NCBI RefSeq assembly: GCF_036850765.1
Contig: NC_089496.1
Span: forward strand, 106,165,767-106,229,766
Direction of reading: 5' to 3'
From: Saccopteryx bilineata
Lineage: Eukaryota > Chordata > Mammalia > Chiroptera > Emballonuridae
Length of the DNA stretch: 64,000 nucleotides
Positions 46,216 to 58,942 of this stretch are shown piece after piece (positions within the stretch are counted from its first letter, which is position 1; the number at the start of each line of letters is the position of its first letter). The notes under the pieces were generated by a model. That model had not been told where the DNA came from. It ran no database searches and was given only the letters and a program-made list of their open reading frames with translations. The position numbers and the translations under genes were made by a program.

Positions 46216-48443
46216 GGTGTGTGTATGAGTGTGTGTGACTTGGATTCTGCATAGAGCTGTCCAAGAGCGGGCCAGCTGAGAGCCTTCAGCCGCTAGAAGA
46301 GATGTGGGTCGGCAACCCCAAGATGTGCTAGATCAGTCGGAGGGCTATTTGCCCTGGAACCCCTCCCTGCCAGCTGGTGGTGCCGGGCCTCATCGCTCCC
46401 GGGCGTTGGGGTGATTCTCTGTAGACATCACTGTGCGCTTGTGTCCGCCTCCAGGCCACAATTCAGATGTCACGCACAGCATGGCTCACAGCTGGGCCTG
46501 TTCCTGAGCCTCATGGGCTCCAAGGAGCAGCAGTGGCCTCACACGATGGAGGGTAGTTAACAGAATTGAAGGCCAAGTAGAAGAACCAGCAGTGAGCACT
46601 GCACACCCCCGTCCGAGCACGGTCGAGGACTGCGTGGGCATGTGCGATCCCGAGAGGAAGGGGGTGGCACTACCGATGCCTCTTGGATGGTGGCAAGCGC
46701 TCTTTCCTGGCCTCGCCCAGGCTCCTTGGCAAGGTATGATCTCAGTGAGGTGTGACCGGACCACGCCCAGGATGAAGCGTGTGCTCAGCTTGTGTAAAAA
46801 TGCCTTTGCGTCCACTGCAGGAATGTATTGCCATATGCGAAATGAATTTAAGAGCAAAAGTCCAAATTAAATAGGGATTACACTGATCCCCTTTAAGAAC
46901 TTTCTGTTTTCTTCTGGTCTGTGAGCACCAAACCAAAACCAGGCCTGCCCCCAAGTACTGGGAGCCACAGACCCATTAGGCCAGGAGTTCATTATGGTTC
47001 ATAACTGCTCTACCGACAGCCACCTGTCCCCAGTCTCTCCCACGTGCCCTTCCCTGCTGAGCACGCCACGCCCCGGTTTTCCTGGGGTCCTTTATTGTCT
47101 CCTTTCTCTCACTGTTCAAGCGGCAGCCGGTGACCACGAAGGTGCCCGTCTAGACACAAGAGCTATCTCCACTTCCAGGAACAGAAGAAACCGTGTACTG
47201 CCATGGACCTCTTCATCCCACACCCCGTCTTCATTGTTTCAGACGGACTTACAAGCCTGCAGGATGAAGAATGCATTCCTCAGAGATAACCTTTAGTAAC
47301 TTGCACATTAAAAAGCAACAGATTGGTGTTTTTCTAAGGTTGTAAAGAAAAACTCACTTATATGCATCAAGCTCACAACCCGTCTTTCTGGGTCTCTCCG
47401 CTGTTCCTAACGTGTTAAGAGTTCCATCTGGTCCACTTTGGACTTGCTTCGCGGGAGGGAATGCTTCTTAAACATTTCCACTGAGGGCTGACCCAGCCTG
47501 GGGTCACAGCCTGCACATGACACAAGTGTACTCGTTTGCTCTGGGGAGCGTCCTCCAATGAGCTCAGCCTTGGGCTGGCTTTGCTGGGAGCAACACGCAC
47601 CCTTCCCACAGCCGCAGGTGTGCTGCTGACCTTCTAGAGCCCGAAACATTGCCAGGTGAAGAAGGGATTTGGATACTGTAGACAAGATGCTAATTAGGAG
47701 GTGACACCTGATCTGCACCTCCCCGGGACTTGAACCTGGGGAGCTGGAAGGGGCTGGGCCACAGGAAAGGAAATGCTGAGATGGAGTTACAGAAGGAGGG
47801 AGATGGAGAGGGGAAAAGTGTGACATAGGAGTTGGGGCCAGCCAGGTGGGGCTGTTCATTCATTTGGTGGGGGATGAGATGCCGTCTGATGTTGGACTGA
47901 GAGATGACACGGCGGGGCAGGCCGGGTGGCTGGTTGAAAGGCCTTTGCAATGACCCAGGTGGGAGGCGCTGAGGGCCTGCCGTTGCCCGGCGAGGCTGGA
48001 CACAGGAGAACAACGCGGGAGAGACGGGATGCACGCGGAGCTAGGCCCGGACACGGAGCCTCTAGGTCGCGCACCGATGCGCAGTGCTGGATCTCTGCGG
48101 ATTCCCCTTCACCCCTGCCTCAGGTGCAGGACGAAGGATTCATTCAAAGACAACCCAAATCAGAAAGAAATCAAAGCTATGCCAAATGGAAAATAGAATT
48201 TATATCAAAAGCATTGGCCTAGATGGACTAAAAGAAAGGTTTACTTTTCCTTGTAGTTAGAAGTTTAAAAAAAAAAAAAAAAAAAAGGTTAAGGAAGTTT
48301 CTTTCTGCCCCCTGGTGGCTTTGGGGAAAATTTAACTAAAAGGGCAGAAAAAAGAAAGGGGACCAACTTCACTTTGCACTCAAGGCCAGCTGAGCAAACA
48401 ACACTGTAAATAAGGAAGACTTTCTCCACCACGGCTCACTTCA
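46216..48443. other. no gene seen
   Basis: About 2.2 kb of GC-moderate unique sequence. The 150-codon minus frame at 47407-47859 and its neighbours overlap each other and have no domain. A poly-A run at 48269-48286 has no attached SINE head. Confidence 0.45.
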
Positions 48444-48592
48444 GAAATTTTTTTAAAAATTTGTTTTAGATAGAGATGGGGAGAGAGACAGAAACATTGA
48501 CCTGTTCCTGTATGTGCCCTGACTGGGAATCGAACCCACAACCTTTGCACATCAGGATGATGCTCCAACCAGCTGAGTCACCTGGCCAGAGT
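48444..48592 (-). mobile_element. VES-like SINE, minus strand
   Basis: On the minus strand: CTGGCCAGGTGACTCAGCTG head, A box, GGTTCGATTCCCAGTCAGGG B box and a short CT tail. Approximate target duplication CGGCTCACTTC/CAGCTCACCTTC. More diverged than the other SINEs, so older. Confidence 0.85.
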
Positions 48593-51422
48593 GACACAGC
48601 TCACCTTCTGCCTCCTGAGGTTGGCCAGTGGATACCAGGCCACTGAGTCCTGTGCGAAGGGCAAGCAGGTGGCTCCGTCCACCTCCCAGCAGGACAGGAG
48701 AGTCGGTGGGAGACTCTGAGTCCATGTGACCAGGCTCTGGGGCAGGGGCTGGAACGTGAGCTGTGAGCAGAGTGCTACTCACAACGCCCAGGAAACAGCT
48801 CTGCTGGCCCAGGGGCGCGCCGCGCCGCGCCGCACACAGAACTCACTTCTCATTAGGCTGGAGAACGTTACTGCTGATGTACAAATACTTTTTGGTTAAA
48901 AGCTACAAATCTATTTGCAAATCTCACCGCCCACCCCTCAGCCCTAGATCATGTCACCACAGCCCCGGCCTTAAAAATGTGTTTCCCATTTCCTTCCTCC
49001 CTTGTGAAAATGCGCTCCGGCTCACCTGTGACCCCGGGAAAAGCCCGCTGGAAGGCGCGACGCCCCCTCCAGAACTTGCCTTCACACGGAAGAACATGGC
49101 AGGAGGAGGAAGGGAAACACGAGCACTTGGGGACAAGGTGAAATAGGTGTCCTGTCCCCCCCAGCCCACCCCCATGATCAGTTCAGTGGCATCCGGATGT
49201 GGCAGCCTGAAGCCTCAGCCAGGCCACCAAACAGCGCTGGTTTCCCAGACAGCCTGTTGTTCAGGTTTGTCTCAAACAAGACAAACTGAAATGGGCATGA
49301 CTGTTCCAGACCTGGAAACCCACTTTATCTCCCATCATACCTAGGAAGCCGGAAGGGGGCGCCACCTGGGGAGGAGGCTCCCTCCGAGGGGGCCCCGGGG
49401 TCGCTGCTTATCCACATTCTCTTAACAAAAGCAGCATTTGAAAGTTTTGACCCTTCTGAGGTCAGGGTACCCTTTGTGAACGGGGATTTAAAATGGACTC
49501 TTAATTCCAAGATCCGGAAGACCTGTTCCCAGACTGTCGATTTGCAAGTAACTCATTTGCCCAGTATGTAGAATCTCTTTTTAAACAATTTTGAATGGAA
49601 ATATTCAAAGGCCTTATACATCTGCCTTATGTGCATGTACACGGAATGTACTTGAACTGTTTCCTTGCCAATTCATTACCATGGTCATTACCAGTGTCAG
49701 CTATGAAACTGCTGTGTGCTCAGGGCGGTTGAGATGGTTAGGATTCTATACCTTGGATTACTAAGCGCCGACCAGCGGGCCCCCCTGCCCGAGTCACCAC
49801 TCCTGACGGGGAAGCTGCGGTCTGCCGACCTGTGGGTGGCCCTTGTCCGAGGTCACACATTTAGAAAGGGATCCTCGGACTTGAACCGAGTCTGGCTTAT
49901 CTGGAGCTGGATCCAAGTTCTCTCCCAACCCCATTTTCTTTTTAAACTTATGGTCAACAAAGGGATCTGCTGGAGGGTAGAAGTGGTCAGCAGGTCACTC
50001 AAGGTCCGCTGTCAGCACCCCCAGCTCACAGTCCCTTAGAGACCCCCAGCCCACTCCCCTCCCCGCAAGACCGGGCCCCCAGCACCGCTGTTCACGGGCA
50101 GTGTTGAGTGTCGCCATGCACACAGCAAGAGCTGACCAGGGGACGGCGCGCACACTTCCATGAGCACGTCATTTCCAACTTCATTTATCCTTTCACTTTG
50201 GCCCCAGATTTCTTCTTAGGCTCCACGGCCCAGTGGCTTTCCCATGAGAGACATGGGCTTTTGCCTGGACTCAAGTCCGTTTTAGCTGCTAAGAGGGAAA
50301 GTTGGTTTCTTTCCTTTCTTTCTTTTTAACCTTACTTTTTGATATTCCATCCATGTTCCTGATGGCGAAGTAGCCAGATAAGCTAGGGGAGGCCCACGAC
50401 CCAACACCGCTCACCAATTACACTGACATGGGACAGTTCCCGTATCTCGGCTCAGGCGATCACGGGGTGACAGAGTGAATAGCTCGCTTGTGGTAAGAGG
50501 CCTAACCTGTTCTCCAGAGTCCGCCCTCACAACTTGGTTCCTTTATTTCCAACTTCTCCCAACAATCTTTGGAGACATGAGCAGAAATGTTCATTACGCC
50601 GAGTACGACCCGCGGGCTGTCGTAGATGGAGGACGCAGTCACACGCAGCTGGCCAGGCACTGTTCTTCTTCTGGCCTGAACAGCACATGGAATAGCATGA
50701 ACTCACAGCGTGGCTCTCAAGGACAGCCTGACAACCACGGAGACTGGGGACAGTAATGGTACACACTTCTGTAGCCATCGTCCCTCCCCGTGCCCAGGAC
50801 CTCCACCGGAACCTCCCTGGGCCCCCCGCATGGCCGGCTCTGCTCAGGAGTGTCTGGGAACCAACGCTGGGGAGGGGAGCGCAACCCCGCATCCCCTGGT
50901 ACAAAACCCACGCCCCTGGTGAGATTCCCTAACAGCTCCATCCATGCTGAGGACAGAGACACAAGTTTTGGTTAGAAGTTAGCTGTGTATCAGGTAAAAA
51001 AAAACAAAACCAGTTATCCTAATTACCCTTAAAATCACAGTGAAGGAATAAAAAAATCTTTTAAAAGCAAAGCTGTAAACGGGCCTCATCTGTCTTCTGG
51101 GCTAACCCTATGAGGCAACACCAGCTGATTCTCACACAGCGAGAGAGATGTAACGAGGATTCATTTGTCCTACTTTTCTTTTACAAAGTCAGCTCACTGC
51201 GTATCTTGGGGTAGACTTCTTTAGGGAGATGCATTTAAATCCTTTTAGTGCTCAAGATTTACTGATGAATTTATAAATTTTTTTTCTATTTGATGAAAAT
51301 AAACATGTAACTAGAATTAGAAACCTAAAAAATTCAAGATGGAACATAAAAATGGAAATAAGGAAACACCAGGAATCCTGTATCAATATTCCTGAACTCA
51401 TCTATCATTCAAATTGTTATTC
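48593..51422. other. no gene seen; one MIR scrap
   Basis: Largely unique. 49800-49900 contains a reverse MIR piece (CTTGTCCGAGGTCACACAT, GACTTGAACCGAGTCTGG). 48813-48830 is a CGCGC-type run. No exon is supported. Confidence 0.45.
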
Positions 51423-51438
51423 AAAGAAACATTATCTC

Positions 51439-51740
51439 GCCTGACCAGGTGGTGGCACAGTGGATAGAGCATCAGACTGGGATGTGGAGGACCCAGGTTC
51501 GAGACCCTGAGGTCGCCAGTTGAGCGCGGGTTCATCTGGTTTGAGCAAGGCTCACCAGCTTGAGCCCAAGGTCGCTGGCTTGAGCAAGGGGTCACTCGGT
51601 CTGCTGTAGCCCCCTGGTCAAAGTACATATGAGAAATCAATCAATGAAAAACTAAGGCGTTGCAATGAAGAATTGATGCTTCTCATCTCTCTCCCTTCCT
51701 GTCTGTCCTTCTCTCTGTCATAAAACAACAACAACAACAA
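51439..51740 (+). mobile_element. bat-type SINE (long type), young
   Basis: GCCTGACCAGGTGGTGGCAC head, GGTTCGAGACCCTGAGGTCG B box and an ACAACAACAA tail. Perfect 16-bp target duplication AAAGAAACATTATCTC (51423-51438, 51741-51756). Confidence 0.97.
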
Positions 51741-51756
51741 AAAGAAACATTATCTC

Positions 51757-52082
51757 TGCATACAGTTTAATTGTAGAGCATAATGACATGGCAGGAATCT
51801 GAGGAGGCTGACAGCCCCATGGTAACAGGGTACGACAGACTCACACACACATTGCTGTGCTTAATCAGACACTGAACTAGATGGAATACTCAAAATTACG
51901 AGCAACCAGGAAGTTGCTCCAAATGCTGTGCTGTAATATAATTCGCTAGTGTTTCGCCATATAGAAACCTAAAAAAATGACTCATTAAAAAATTTAAAAA
52001 CCACCTTACTGCATACGGCATGTCCACTAGAAATTGCTGAGATGATGAAAGTGTTCCATTATCTGCCTTGTCAACATGGCGG
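51757..52082. other. no gene seen
   Basis: AT-rich unique sequence. Confidence 0.5.
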
Positions 52083-52518
52083 CTCTCGTAGGTTGAATTG
52101 TGCTTCTGCCGCCAGAAACACTGAGCCCAAGCCCCAGATGTCCGTGAATGTAGATATCTTAGGAATAAGGGTCTTCGCAGAAGTATTCAGTTAGAATGAG
52201 ATCATCCTGTGGGTGCTAAATCCAGTGTGGCTGCTATCCTTGAGAAGGTGACACAGAGAGACACAGAGGGAAGACCCCAGCCACGTGAACACAAGGACAG
52301 AAGGTGGGGATGACACAGCTGCCAGCCAGAAGACAACAAGGGTGGCCAGGGGCCACTAGAAGCAAGGCAGGGCAGGGCAGGATTCGGCCCTGGCCCACAG
52401 GGAGAACGCGGTCCTGCCAACCCTTTCGTTTTGGACTGGAAACCTCTAGAACCGGGAGAGAATAGATTCCTGTTACTTTAAGCCACCCAGGTTGTGGCAG
52501 CCCCAGAAAATCAATACA
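52083..52518 (+). mobile_element. MLT1-type MaLR LTR, plus strand
   Basis: GTAGGTTGAATTGTGCTTC, AGATATCTTAGGAATAAGGG-like sequence, ACACAGAGAGACACAGAGGG, CCACGTGAACACAAGGACAG and ACTTTAAGCCACCCAGGTTG follow the MLT1 order. Solo and diverged. Confidence 0.85.
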
Positions 52519-52645
52519 GTAGCCACAGGGCCACATGTGGATACTGAACACTTGACATGTTGCTAGTGAGGCTGAGAAACTGAATTTTAGATTTTAATTA
52601 GACACTCATGGCTAGTGGAGTCCTTACTGGACAGAGCCGCCCTAT
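52519..52645. mobile_element. hAT-Charlie fossil fragment
   Basis: AGTAGCCACAGGGCCACATG, GAACACTTGACATGTTGC and ATGGCTAGTGGAGTCC then TACTGGACAGAGC match the family at 2547-2845. It begins where the MLT1 ends. Confidence 0.7.
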
Positions 52646-52969
52646 CGGTGATGCTCTCCAACAGTCCTGTAAACCCAAACGCTTTGTCGAGTTCACTGAA
52701 CTAAAACAGAGAATAAGTCACACTATTACCAGCCAGCTTGAACCGCATACGCGCGCACGTGCACACACACTTGCTATAATGATGAATAAAATAACAGTAG
52801 GAATAGTTTCCGTTACACTCTGGCCATTTCTCAGTGTTTTAAAGTATGCTGGGAAAGTGCACGGAACTGTCCACATACAACTGAGCTGAAACTCAAGCTT
52901 TGAATTCACAAACCTGAAATGCTGTTTTTCTTCTTTCATGATCAAAAAGTTCCATTAAGACTCACTGTT

Positions 52970-53296
52970 GCCTGACCAGGTGGTGGCGCAGTGGATAGAG
53001 CGTCAGATAGGGATGCAGAGGACCCAGGTTCGAGACCCCGAGGTTGCCAGCTTGAGTGCGGGCTCATCTGGTTTGAGCAAAACCTCACCAGCTTGAGCCC
53101 AAGATCACTGGCTCGAGCAAGGGGTTACTTGGTCTGCTGTAGCCCCATGGTCAAGGCACATATGAGAAAGCAATCAATGAACTAAGGTGTTACAACGAAA
53201 AACTGACGATTGATGCTTCTCATCTCTCTCTGTTCCTGTCTGTCCGTCCCCATCTATCCCTCTCTCTGGCTCTCTCTCTGTCTCTGTAAAAGAAAA
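52970..53296 (+). mobile_element. bat-type SINE (long type)
   Basis: GCCTGACCAGGTGGTGGCGC head, GGTTCGAGACCCCGAGG B box, CTTGAGC body and CT-rich tail with a short A run. The target duplication is weak (CACTGTT/CACTGCT). Confidence 0.92.
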
Positions 53297-53436
53297 CAAT
53301 CACTGCTATTCGGACTCACTGAATAGTAAATTAACAAAATGTGATAAATTGTGACTTCATGAATATTCATGAGTTCTCACTTTATGCTAAACTTTTTTTA
53401 AGGCCTATGTTAAATGATTTTAAGACTCTGGCACAG

Positions 53437-53634
53437 CCCTGGCTGGTTAGCCTTGGCTTGATTGGAGTGTTGTCCCACTGTGCCTAGGTTGTAAGTTTGA
53501 TCCCCAGTCAGGGCACATGCAGGAATCAACCAATGAGTGCACGGATGGGTGGAGCAACAGACCGATGTTTCTTTCTCTTCCTCTCTGTCTCTAAAGATCA
53601 GTAAGTAAACAAAATAAAATATATATATTTTTAA
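53437..53634 (+). mobile_element. VES-like SINE, older
   Basis: CCCTGGCTGGTTAGCC head, a degraded A box, AAGTTTGATCCCCAGTCAGG B box, CAGGGCACATGCAGGAATC link and AT-rich tail. Flanks AAGACTCTGGCACAG (53422) and AAGACTGGTACAG (53636) form an imperfect target duplication. Confidence 0.85.
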
Positions 53635-53647
53635 AAAGACTGGTACA

Positions 53648-53982
53648 GCCTGACCAGGTGGTGGCGCAGTGGATAGAGCGTCGGACTGGGATGCGGAAGG
53701 ACCCAGGTTCGAGACCCCGAGGTCGCCAGCTTGAGCGCAGGCTCATCTGGCTTGAGCGAAGAGCTCACCAGCTTGGACCCAAGGTCGCTGACTCCAGCAG
53801 GGGGTTACTCGGTCTGCTGAAGGCCCATGGTCAAGGCACATGTGAGAAAGCAATCAATGAACAACTAAAAAGTCGCAACGCGCAACGAGAAACTGATGAT
53901 TGATGCTTCTCATCTCTCTCCGTTCCTGTCTGTCTGTCCCTGTCTATCTCTGCCTCTGTAAAAAAAAAAAAAAAAAAAAAAA
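53648..53982 (+). mobile_element. bat-type SINE (long type), stacked
   Basis: GCCTGACCAGGTGGTGGCGC head, GGTTCGAGACCCCGAGGTCG B box, full CTTGAGC body and a long poly-A. Perfect target duplication AAAGACTGGTACA (53635-53647, 53983-53995), which is also the 3' duplication of the older SINE before it. Confidence 0.97.
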
Positions 53983-53995
53983 AAAGACTGGTACA

Positions 53996-54994
53996 AACAG
54001 GACAAAAACATGAAAACTCAGGTTCAGGGGAAAATATAAACCCAAATTATACAGAATTATGCAAATTAAGAACATTTATACTGTTTTAATATATGGCTCT
54101 AGCTGGTGAACACAATAAAATTTAAGAAATCACTTTCGCACACCAGTTTTCATCATACTGTAATGACCAAAGAAAAGGTGTTTGTGCTAGTCATTAGTCG
54201 TCTTCCTTACGCCAGACAAGTGGAGGATGTCACTTCTCCTCCAAGGTGGCTGAGCCCTTCATGTTGAGTGCCAAATTACAGGGTGATTGATCATCAAAAC
54301 TCAAAACGGCCCCACAACACTCAAGATCTGCGTGCTAGCTCTTTCTGAATGGCACTTTTATTGGGAATCAGTGTGGCAGGGGAGGAGAGGCGATGCGGAA
54401 ACCGGGCTACACGCATCCGAATGCTGTTTGGATCTGGTATGTAAAACCAAAGTCAGCAACTTCCATTCTTGGTCCAATTGAAGCAGGTAACAGAAGTCTT
54501 TTCTGGACAGGACTGCACTCAAGGTACCAACTGTGACAACCAACTGGATACAGAAAATGCAATTTTACTTAGTACTAAATCTTGAAATATTTTAAAACGT
54601 AAAAAAAAAAAGTATTTTAAAGAGTAAAAAACTTAGCTGAATTAATAGTGGTCCAGTTACCCACCCTTTCCACTATACACATCTGAAGAGCCTATGTTTT
54701 ATAAAGAATCAAGGAATCAGAACCAGTTTGCTTTAAATAACCTTACATCTTTCAGACAGACATTTTCTGACTGGAAATCCCAGAGGCAGGCAGACTGTAG
54801 AAGCAGTACCGGAGGTCTCCCGGAACACACTTTGTTGAGGGACAGAGAGGAGGGTACAGTTTTTCTTAAAGCTACTCATTTTCTGAACCTTCAAGGAATA
54901 AACATGATCCCTCCTTGCCCAGTGAAAGGCAAAGGGAATCGGAGAGGAGGAGTAAGGACATGGCATTTTTACAAAGAACTGATTAAAAACTATG
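53996..54994. other. no gene seen
   Basis: AT-rich unique sequence. A 134-codon frame (54694-55098 plus) extends into an old L1 fragment and is not credible as an exon. Confidence 0.45.
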
Positions 54995-55375
54995 AATGCT
55001 GGTCAGTTCCACTCCTGGCACACACAGAGTGGGTGCCAAGTCTTAAGCCCCCGTTCTCAAGAGACAGTAGACACTTTGGATTACCACGCGGCCATTAAAA
55101 TAACATTCCTCCTTATTTGCGTATTTACAAGGTTAAATGTTCAAAAATATCAAATAGATTAAAAAAGTTATGATATACAAGGCATGATTCTATTTTTACT
55201 TAAAAGGAAAACAAACATATACATACATGTAGGCAGAAAACAGGTTGAAAGGAGATGCCCACACTGAATGGCAGTTCCAGTCAGAGATGGGATTCCAAGG
55301 GACCGTCTTCGGTATCCTTTCCTACATTGTCTAAACGTTCTCTGGTGTCCATTTCAAAAGAGAATAACAAAGGTA
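54995..55375 (+). mobile_element. old L1 fragment, plus strand
   Basis: CGGCCATTAAAATAACATTC, ATACAAGGCATGATTCTATTT and AACATATACATACATGTAGG follow an L1M 3' pattern. Confidence 0.55.
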
Positions 55376-55506
55376 ATTCTATTCTGGAAGAATGTCAGTG
55401 GCAATTATAGTATCTAAATAACTTGGAAAATTGGGTTCATGTTATCATACCTACCAGGAGCCTCTTTACTGTAAAAAGACAAACACAAGTAGCCGTTAAA
55501 AAAGGA

Positions 55507-55860
55507 GGCCCTGGCTGGTTGGCTCAGCGGTAGTGTCAGCCTGGCGTGTGGAAGTCCCGGGTTCGATTCTCAGTCAGGGCACACAGGAGAAGCACCCATC
55601 TGCTTCTCCACCCCTTTCCCTCTCCTTTATATCTCTCTTCCCCTCCTGCAGCCAAGGCTCCACTGGAGCAGGTTGGCCCCGGCAATGAGGACGGCTCCAT
55701 GGCCTCCACCTCAGGTACTAGAGTGGCTCCGGCCACAGCAGAGCATCGCCCCCCGGTGGGCATGCTGGGTGAATCCCGGTCAGGCACGTGCAGGAGTCTG
55801 ACTGCCTCCCTGCTTCTAACTTCGGAAAAATACAAAAAAATAAAAAATTTTTAAAAAAAT
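55507..55860 (+). mobile_element. bat-type SINE (GGCCCTGGC type)
   Basis: GGCCCTGGCTGGTTGGCTCA head with B box GGTTCGATTCTCAGTCAGGG, CACACAGGAGAAGC link, GGCTCCACTGGAGCAGG body and A-rich tail. Same family as 22836 and 27438 but with a shorter GC-rich body. Confidence 0.93.
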
Positions 55861-55875
55861 AAAAGGAAAAGGAAA

Positions 55876-56225
55876 TCTTGCCCTTTGCAACAGCGCAGAT
55901 GGACCTGGAGAGCATTGTGTGCTTGGAATCAGCCAGTCAGAGAAAGACAAGGTTCATATGATTTCACTCATGTGGATCTAATGAACTAGAAACAAAACAG
56001 AAACATACTCATCAAGAATAGACTGACAGCTGTCAGAGGCAGAGGAGGGTTGGGGGGCTGGGTGAAAAAGTTGAAGAGATTAAGGGAAAAAAAACCCTCC
56101 TAGACACAGATAACCAGCGGGAAAGGGGGTAGGGGTAGAAGAGGGAAGAGGAGGACAGATGGTGATGGAAGGAGACTCTGACTTGGGGTGGTGAACACAA
56201 TACAATAAATACACAGATGATGTGT
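55876..56225 (+). mobile_element. old L1 3' end, plus strand
   Basis: AGATGGACCTGGAGAGCATT, CAGTCAGAGAAAGACAAGG, TATGATTTCACTCATGTGG and the GGTGGGGGGCTGGGTG-type motif are L1MA-like. The preceding SINE lies at its left border. Confidence 0.85.
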
Positions 56226-56252
56226 TTCAGAAATAATTGTATACCCGCAACC

Positions 56253-56590
56253 TATAGCGGTCCCTCCTCTGTCGCGGGGGTTAGGTTCAAAATCTCCAGC
56301 GATAGGCGAAAATCCGCCATGTAGCAACCTTATATTTAGTTTATTATTTGTATACATTTAAAGCTTTATAAACACTCCCCACATTCTTATAAACCTTTTG
56401 CACACTTATTTTTGCTTATTTTATGCAAAAATAATTAAAATAATATATTAAAACACCTATATACCACAAAACCCCTCGATATAGCAAAATATCCACAATA
56501 AAAGATTAGATATATATGATTTAAAAATCACGATACAGTGAGACCGCGAAAAGTAAACCACGATATGGTGAGGCATAACTTTTATTAACC
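56253..56590. mobile_element. pogo/Tigger-like MITE candidate
   Basis: It begins TAGCGGTCCCTCCTCTGTCG and GCGGGGGTTAGGTTC and has inner GATAGGCGAAAATCCGCC. The right side has ACCGCGAAAAGTAAACCACG and GATATGGTGAGGCATAA. These CG-rich ends with an AT-rich centre fit a non-autonomous pogo-type element inserted at TA. The right terminus is not clean and no coding frame exists. Confidence 0.55.
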
Positions 56591-58204
56591 AATGTCACTC
56601 AAACAAATTCAATAAAAAAAAAGATACACACTTGTAAATGTATTCCATAAATAGACTGTAGACTATTATAAACAATTAAAGCACACTTTGCTTTGTGAGA
56701 TATTTATGAAAATTTCTTTGTAAACTAAACATTTTAAGAGAAATTATATTTGAGCTTGTTACTTAAATCATTCTTTCAAATCCCTCTGGGTAAAATAATG
56801 TCTGCTCCTGAATTTATCTTGTGAAAATCCAGACTTTTTTTTTTTTAATTCCTTAGAAAGAAATCCATCATGCTTTAAGTACCTAAAGGATCTGGAATTC
56901 CAATTATGGAAAATTAAATATTACATTCATACAGCCAATGCTTTAACCTCTGTTTTCTGCATATCCACTCCAGATAAAATGTACTCCAGAATTTTCAAAG
57001 GCAAGAACGTAGGTCTTCTATGTATTGACCAGCGAGAGCCGCTGCTGCAGACAGAACCAGCTTTATTTTCCCCACGCAGGCATCATCAGATGGACTGTTT
57101 AAAAAGCATATACAAGGGCCAAATATTTAACAAACATGCAGTCCAACTTTGGTCTTACAGTGACTGGTTTTCTTTTGGAAAAGAATATATGTAGAACAGC
57201 TTCTAATTTAAACATCTCCCAATTACATCCATTTTCTTTCCTTCTTCAAAGTTAACAACAAACAGGTACATTTTAGGTAACTGGTCATCATATTCTTTTC
57301 TCATGTTTATTCATACTGAAATAATATAAAGTCTATAAAATGAAACCATATATTATACAGAAATCTGAAAAGGTTCATTTACATAATATATTCCAATATG
57401 CTAAGCAACCACACACAACTGCTGTTTTGCAAAATGGATAAAACGTAGGATGAGCTGTTTGAAAGCAAACATGAACAGTAATAACATCTAATTTTTATCA
57501 AATGAATAATATATTTATCTGACAATAGCCTCTATATTTTAGAATATAAAAGTGCTCAGAGTACACATTTTAAAAATAAGAGAACAAAAATCTCAACAGA
57601 ATGGAAATAATTTAAATAAAGGTGGTAGCATGGGGAATCACTACACTTTTGCCCCAGACAGGAAGGCAGGTGTGAATTTATCTGAAATCAGAAAGGGACT
57701 CCGGTATTAAGATTGTAAATGCAAAGCTTTCAGCTTTGAAAAGGTATCAACCCCTCTGAAAGGTTCTCGCATCTGTCTTCAGGTGAAAAACCACTGACAT
57801 AAAATCAGATTTCTCAGCTAGATTGCTTGTCAACTGACAAAGCCAGGTCACTTGTCCTTGACTGTCCTTTTTTTTTTAGCCCACTGTCAACACTCAGCTA
57901 GAACTCAAAAGAATAATTGTCTTTTCAAAAAACTTTCATTAGGATGACTATACGATCCATTCTCAAAACAGACAAACAAAACAAGAAACCCAGCACATGA
58001 ATACAGCAATCTAGCAGAAAAACCTTCATGCTCAACTCTCTCTCTGGGGAGTCACTGGCGCTAACCAGAACACCACGTGCAGGGACAGCAGCTGGGTCCC
58101 CAGACAGGGTGACTCCTCACTCTCCTCTGAAGGAACCCCACACAGAGTTCTTCAGGAAGAAACCGGCGCTGTAGTAACATTCAAGCTTTCTCCTCATCTG
58201 ATAC
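56591..58204 (-). other. probable long 3' UTR of the tail-anchored exon
   Basis: About 1.6 kb of AT-rich, SINE-free sequence lies downstream (minus sense) of the stop at 58205-58207. AATAAA on the minus strand occurs at 57306-57311 and 57062-57067, candidates for the poly-A signal. The absence of young repeats in a repeat-dense window is consistent with UTR sequence. No transcript evidence is available here. Confidence 0.5.
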
Positions 58205-58401
58205 TCAAGAGTTGCGATCTTTACGAATACCATACCACACGCCAACTGTGAAGATGGAAGTAGCTACTACGGTCACCGACCTGGACATCCAATGCCAAGG
58301 GCACCATATACTTAGACCCGATTTTACTTTAGTACTGAGACTACTCATGACACTTCTGAAACCCTGTTCTGAAATTTCTACTTTCAGATGTTCATAACTA
58401 A
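58205..58401 (-). CDS. terminal coding exon, tail-anchor-like C-terminus
   Basis: The minus strand shows a polypyrimidine tract and acceptor GCTTTCTCAACAG just before 58401. The frame stays open for 64 codons to TGA at 58205-58207. The exon starts with two bases of a split codon. The predicted end has a polar part (HLKVEISEQGF, then STKVKSG), a Trp-rich IWCPWHW, a hydrophobic segment of about 18 residues (SVTVVATSIFTVGVWYGI) and a basic tail RKDRNS. That layout is typical of tail-anchored membrane proteins of mitochondria, peroxisomes or ER. I do not recognise the gene. It joins in frame to the candidate exon at 63672-63708. The evidence is splice signal plus frame only. Confidence 0.6.
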
Positions 58402-58942
58402 CTGTTGAGAAAGCACAGCATGGAGAGCTTAATTCTGTTTATATTAATATTATGTGTGTGTATATGTATGTATGACAATCCTCTCTGAATGGCAGGATTT
58501 CAGATTTTACTTTATATTTTTCTTAATGTTTTAATTGCTCACAGTATCATTTCTTTTAATCATAAAATAGTTAAGCTATTTTCATTTTAGAAAAAAAAAG
58601 AAATTTCTACAGATTCTGAAGGCAGTTCCAAGTAAGAGTGAATTGAGCGCTCCTGGGTGCCTGTCTCTGCAGGAGGAGGTCCCAGAAGAACGTGCGAGCT
58701 GTGCTGAGGAGGTGCTCTGCTCACTGCTCAGCCCCCGTCCGCCGGGGCCCCGTGCGTGGCAGGGTTTACAAACTCGGAATGAACACCTAGTTTATGTGCA
58801 TGTTTAATTTTTAGGCATTTGACTTTTAGATTGTTATATGAGCCTTCCTTTTATTCTAAGCTGGCTAAAATTATTCTTTTTTTTCTAAATGTGTATTTAG
58901 AAGAAAAATTTTAACTCAGCAGTGAGATTCAAATTGCTAAGC

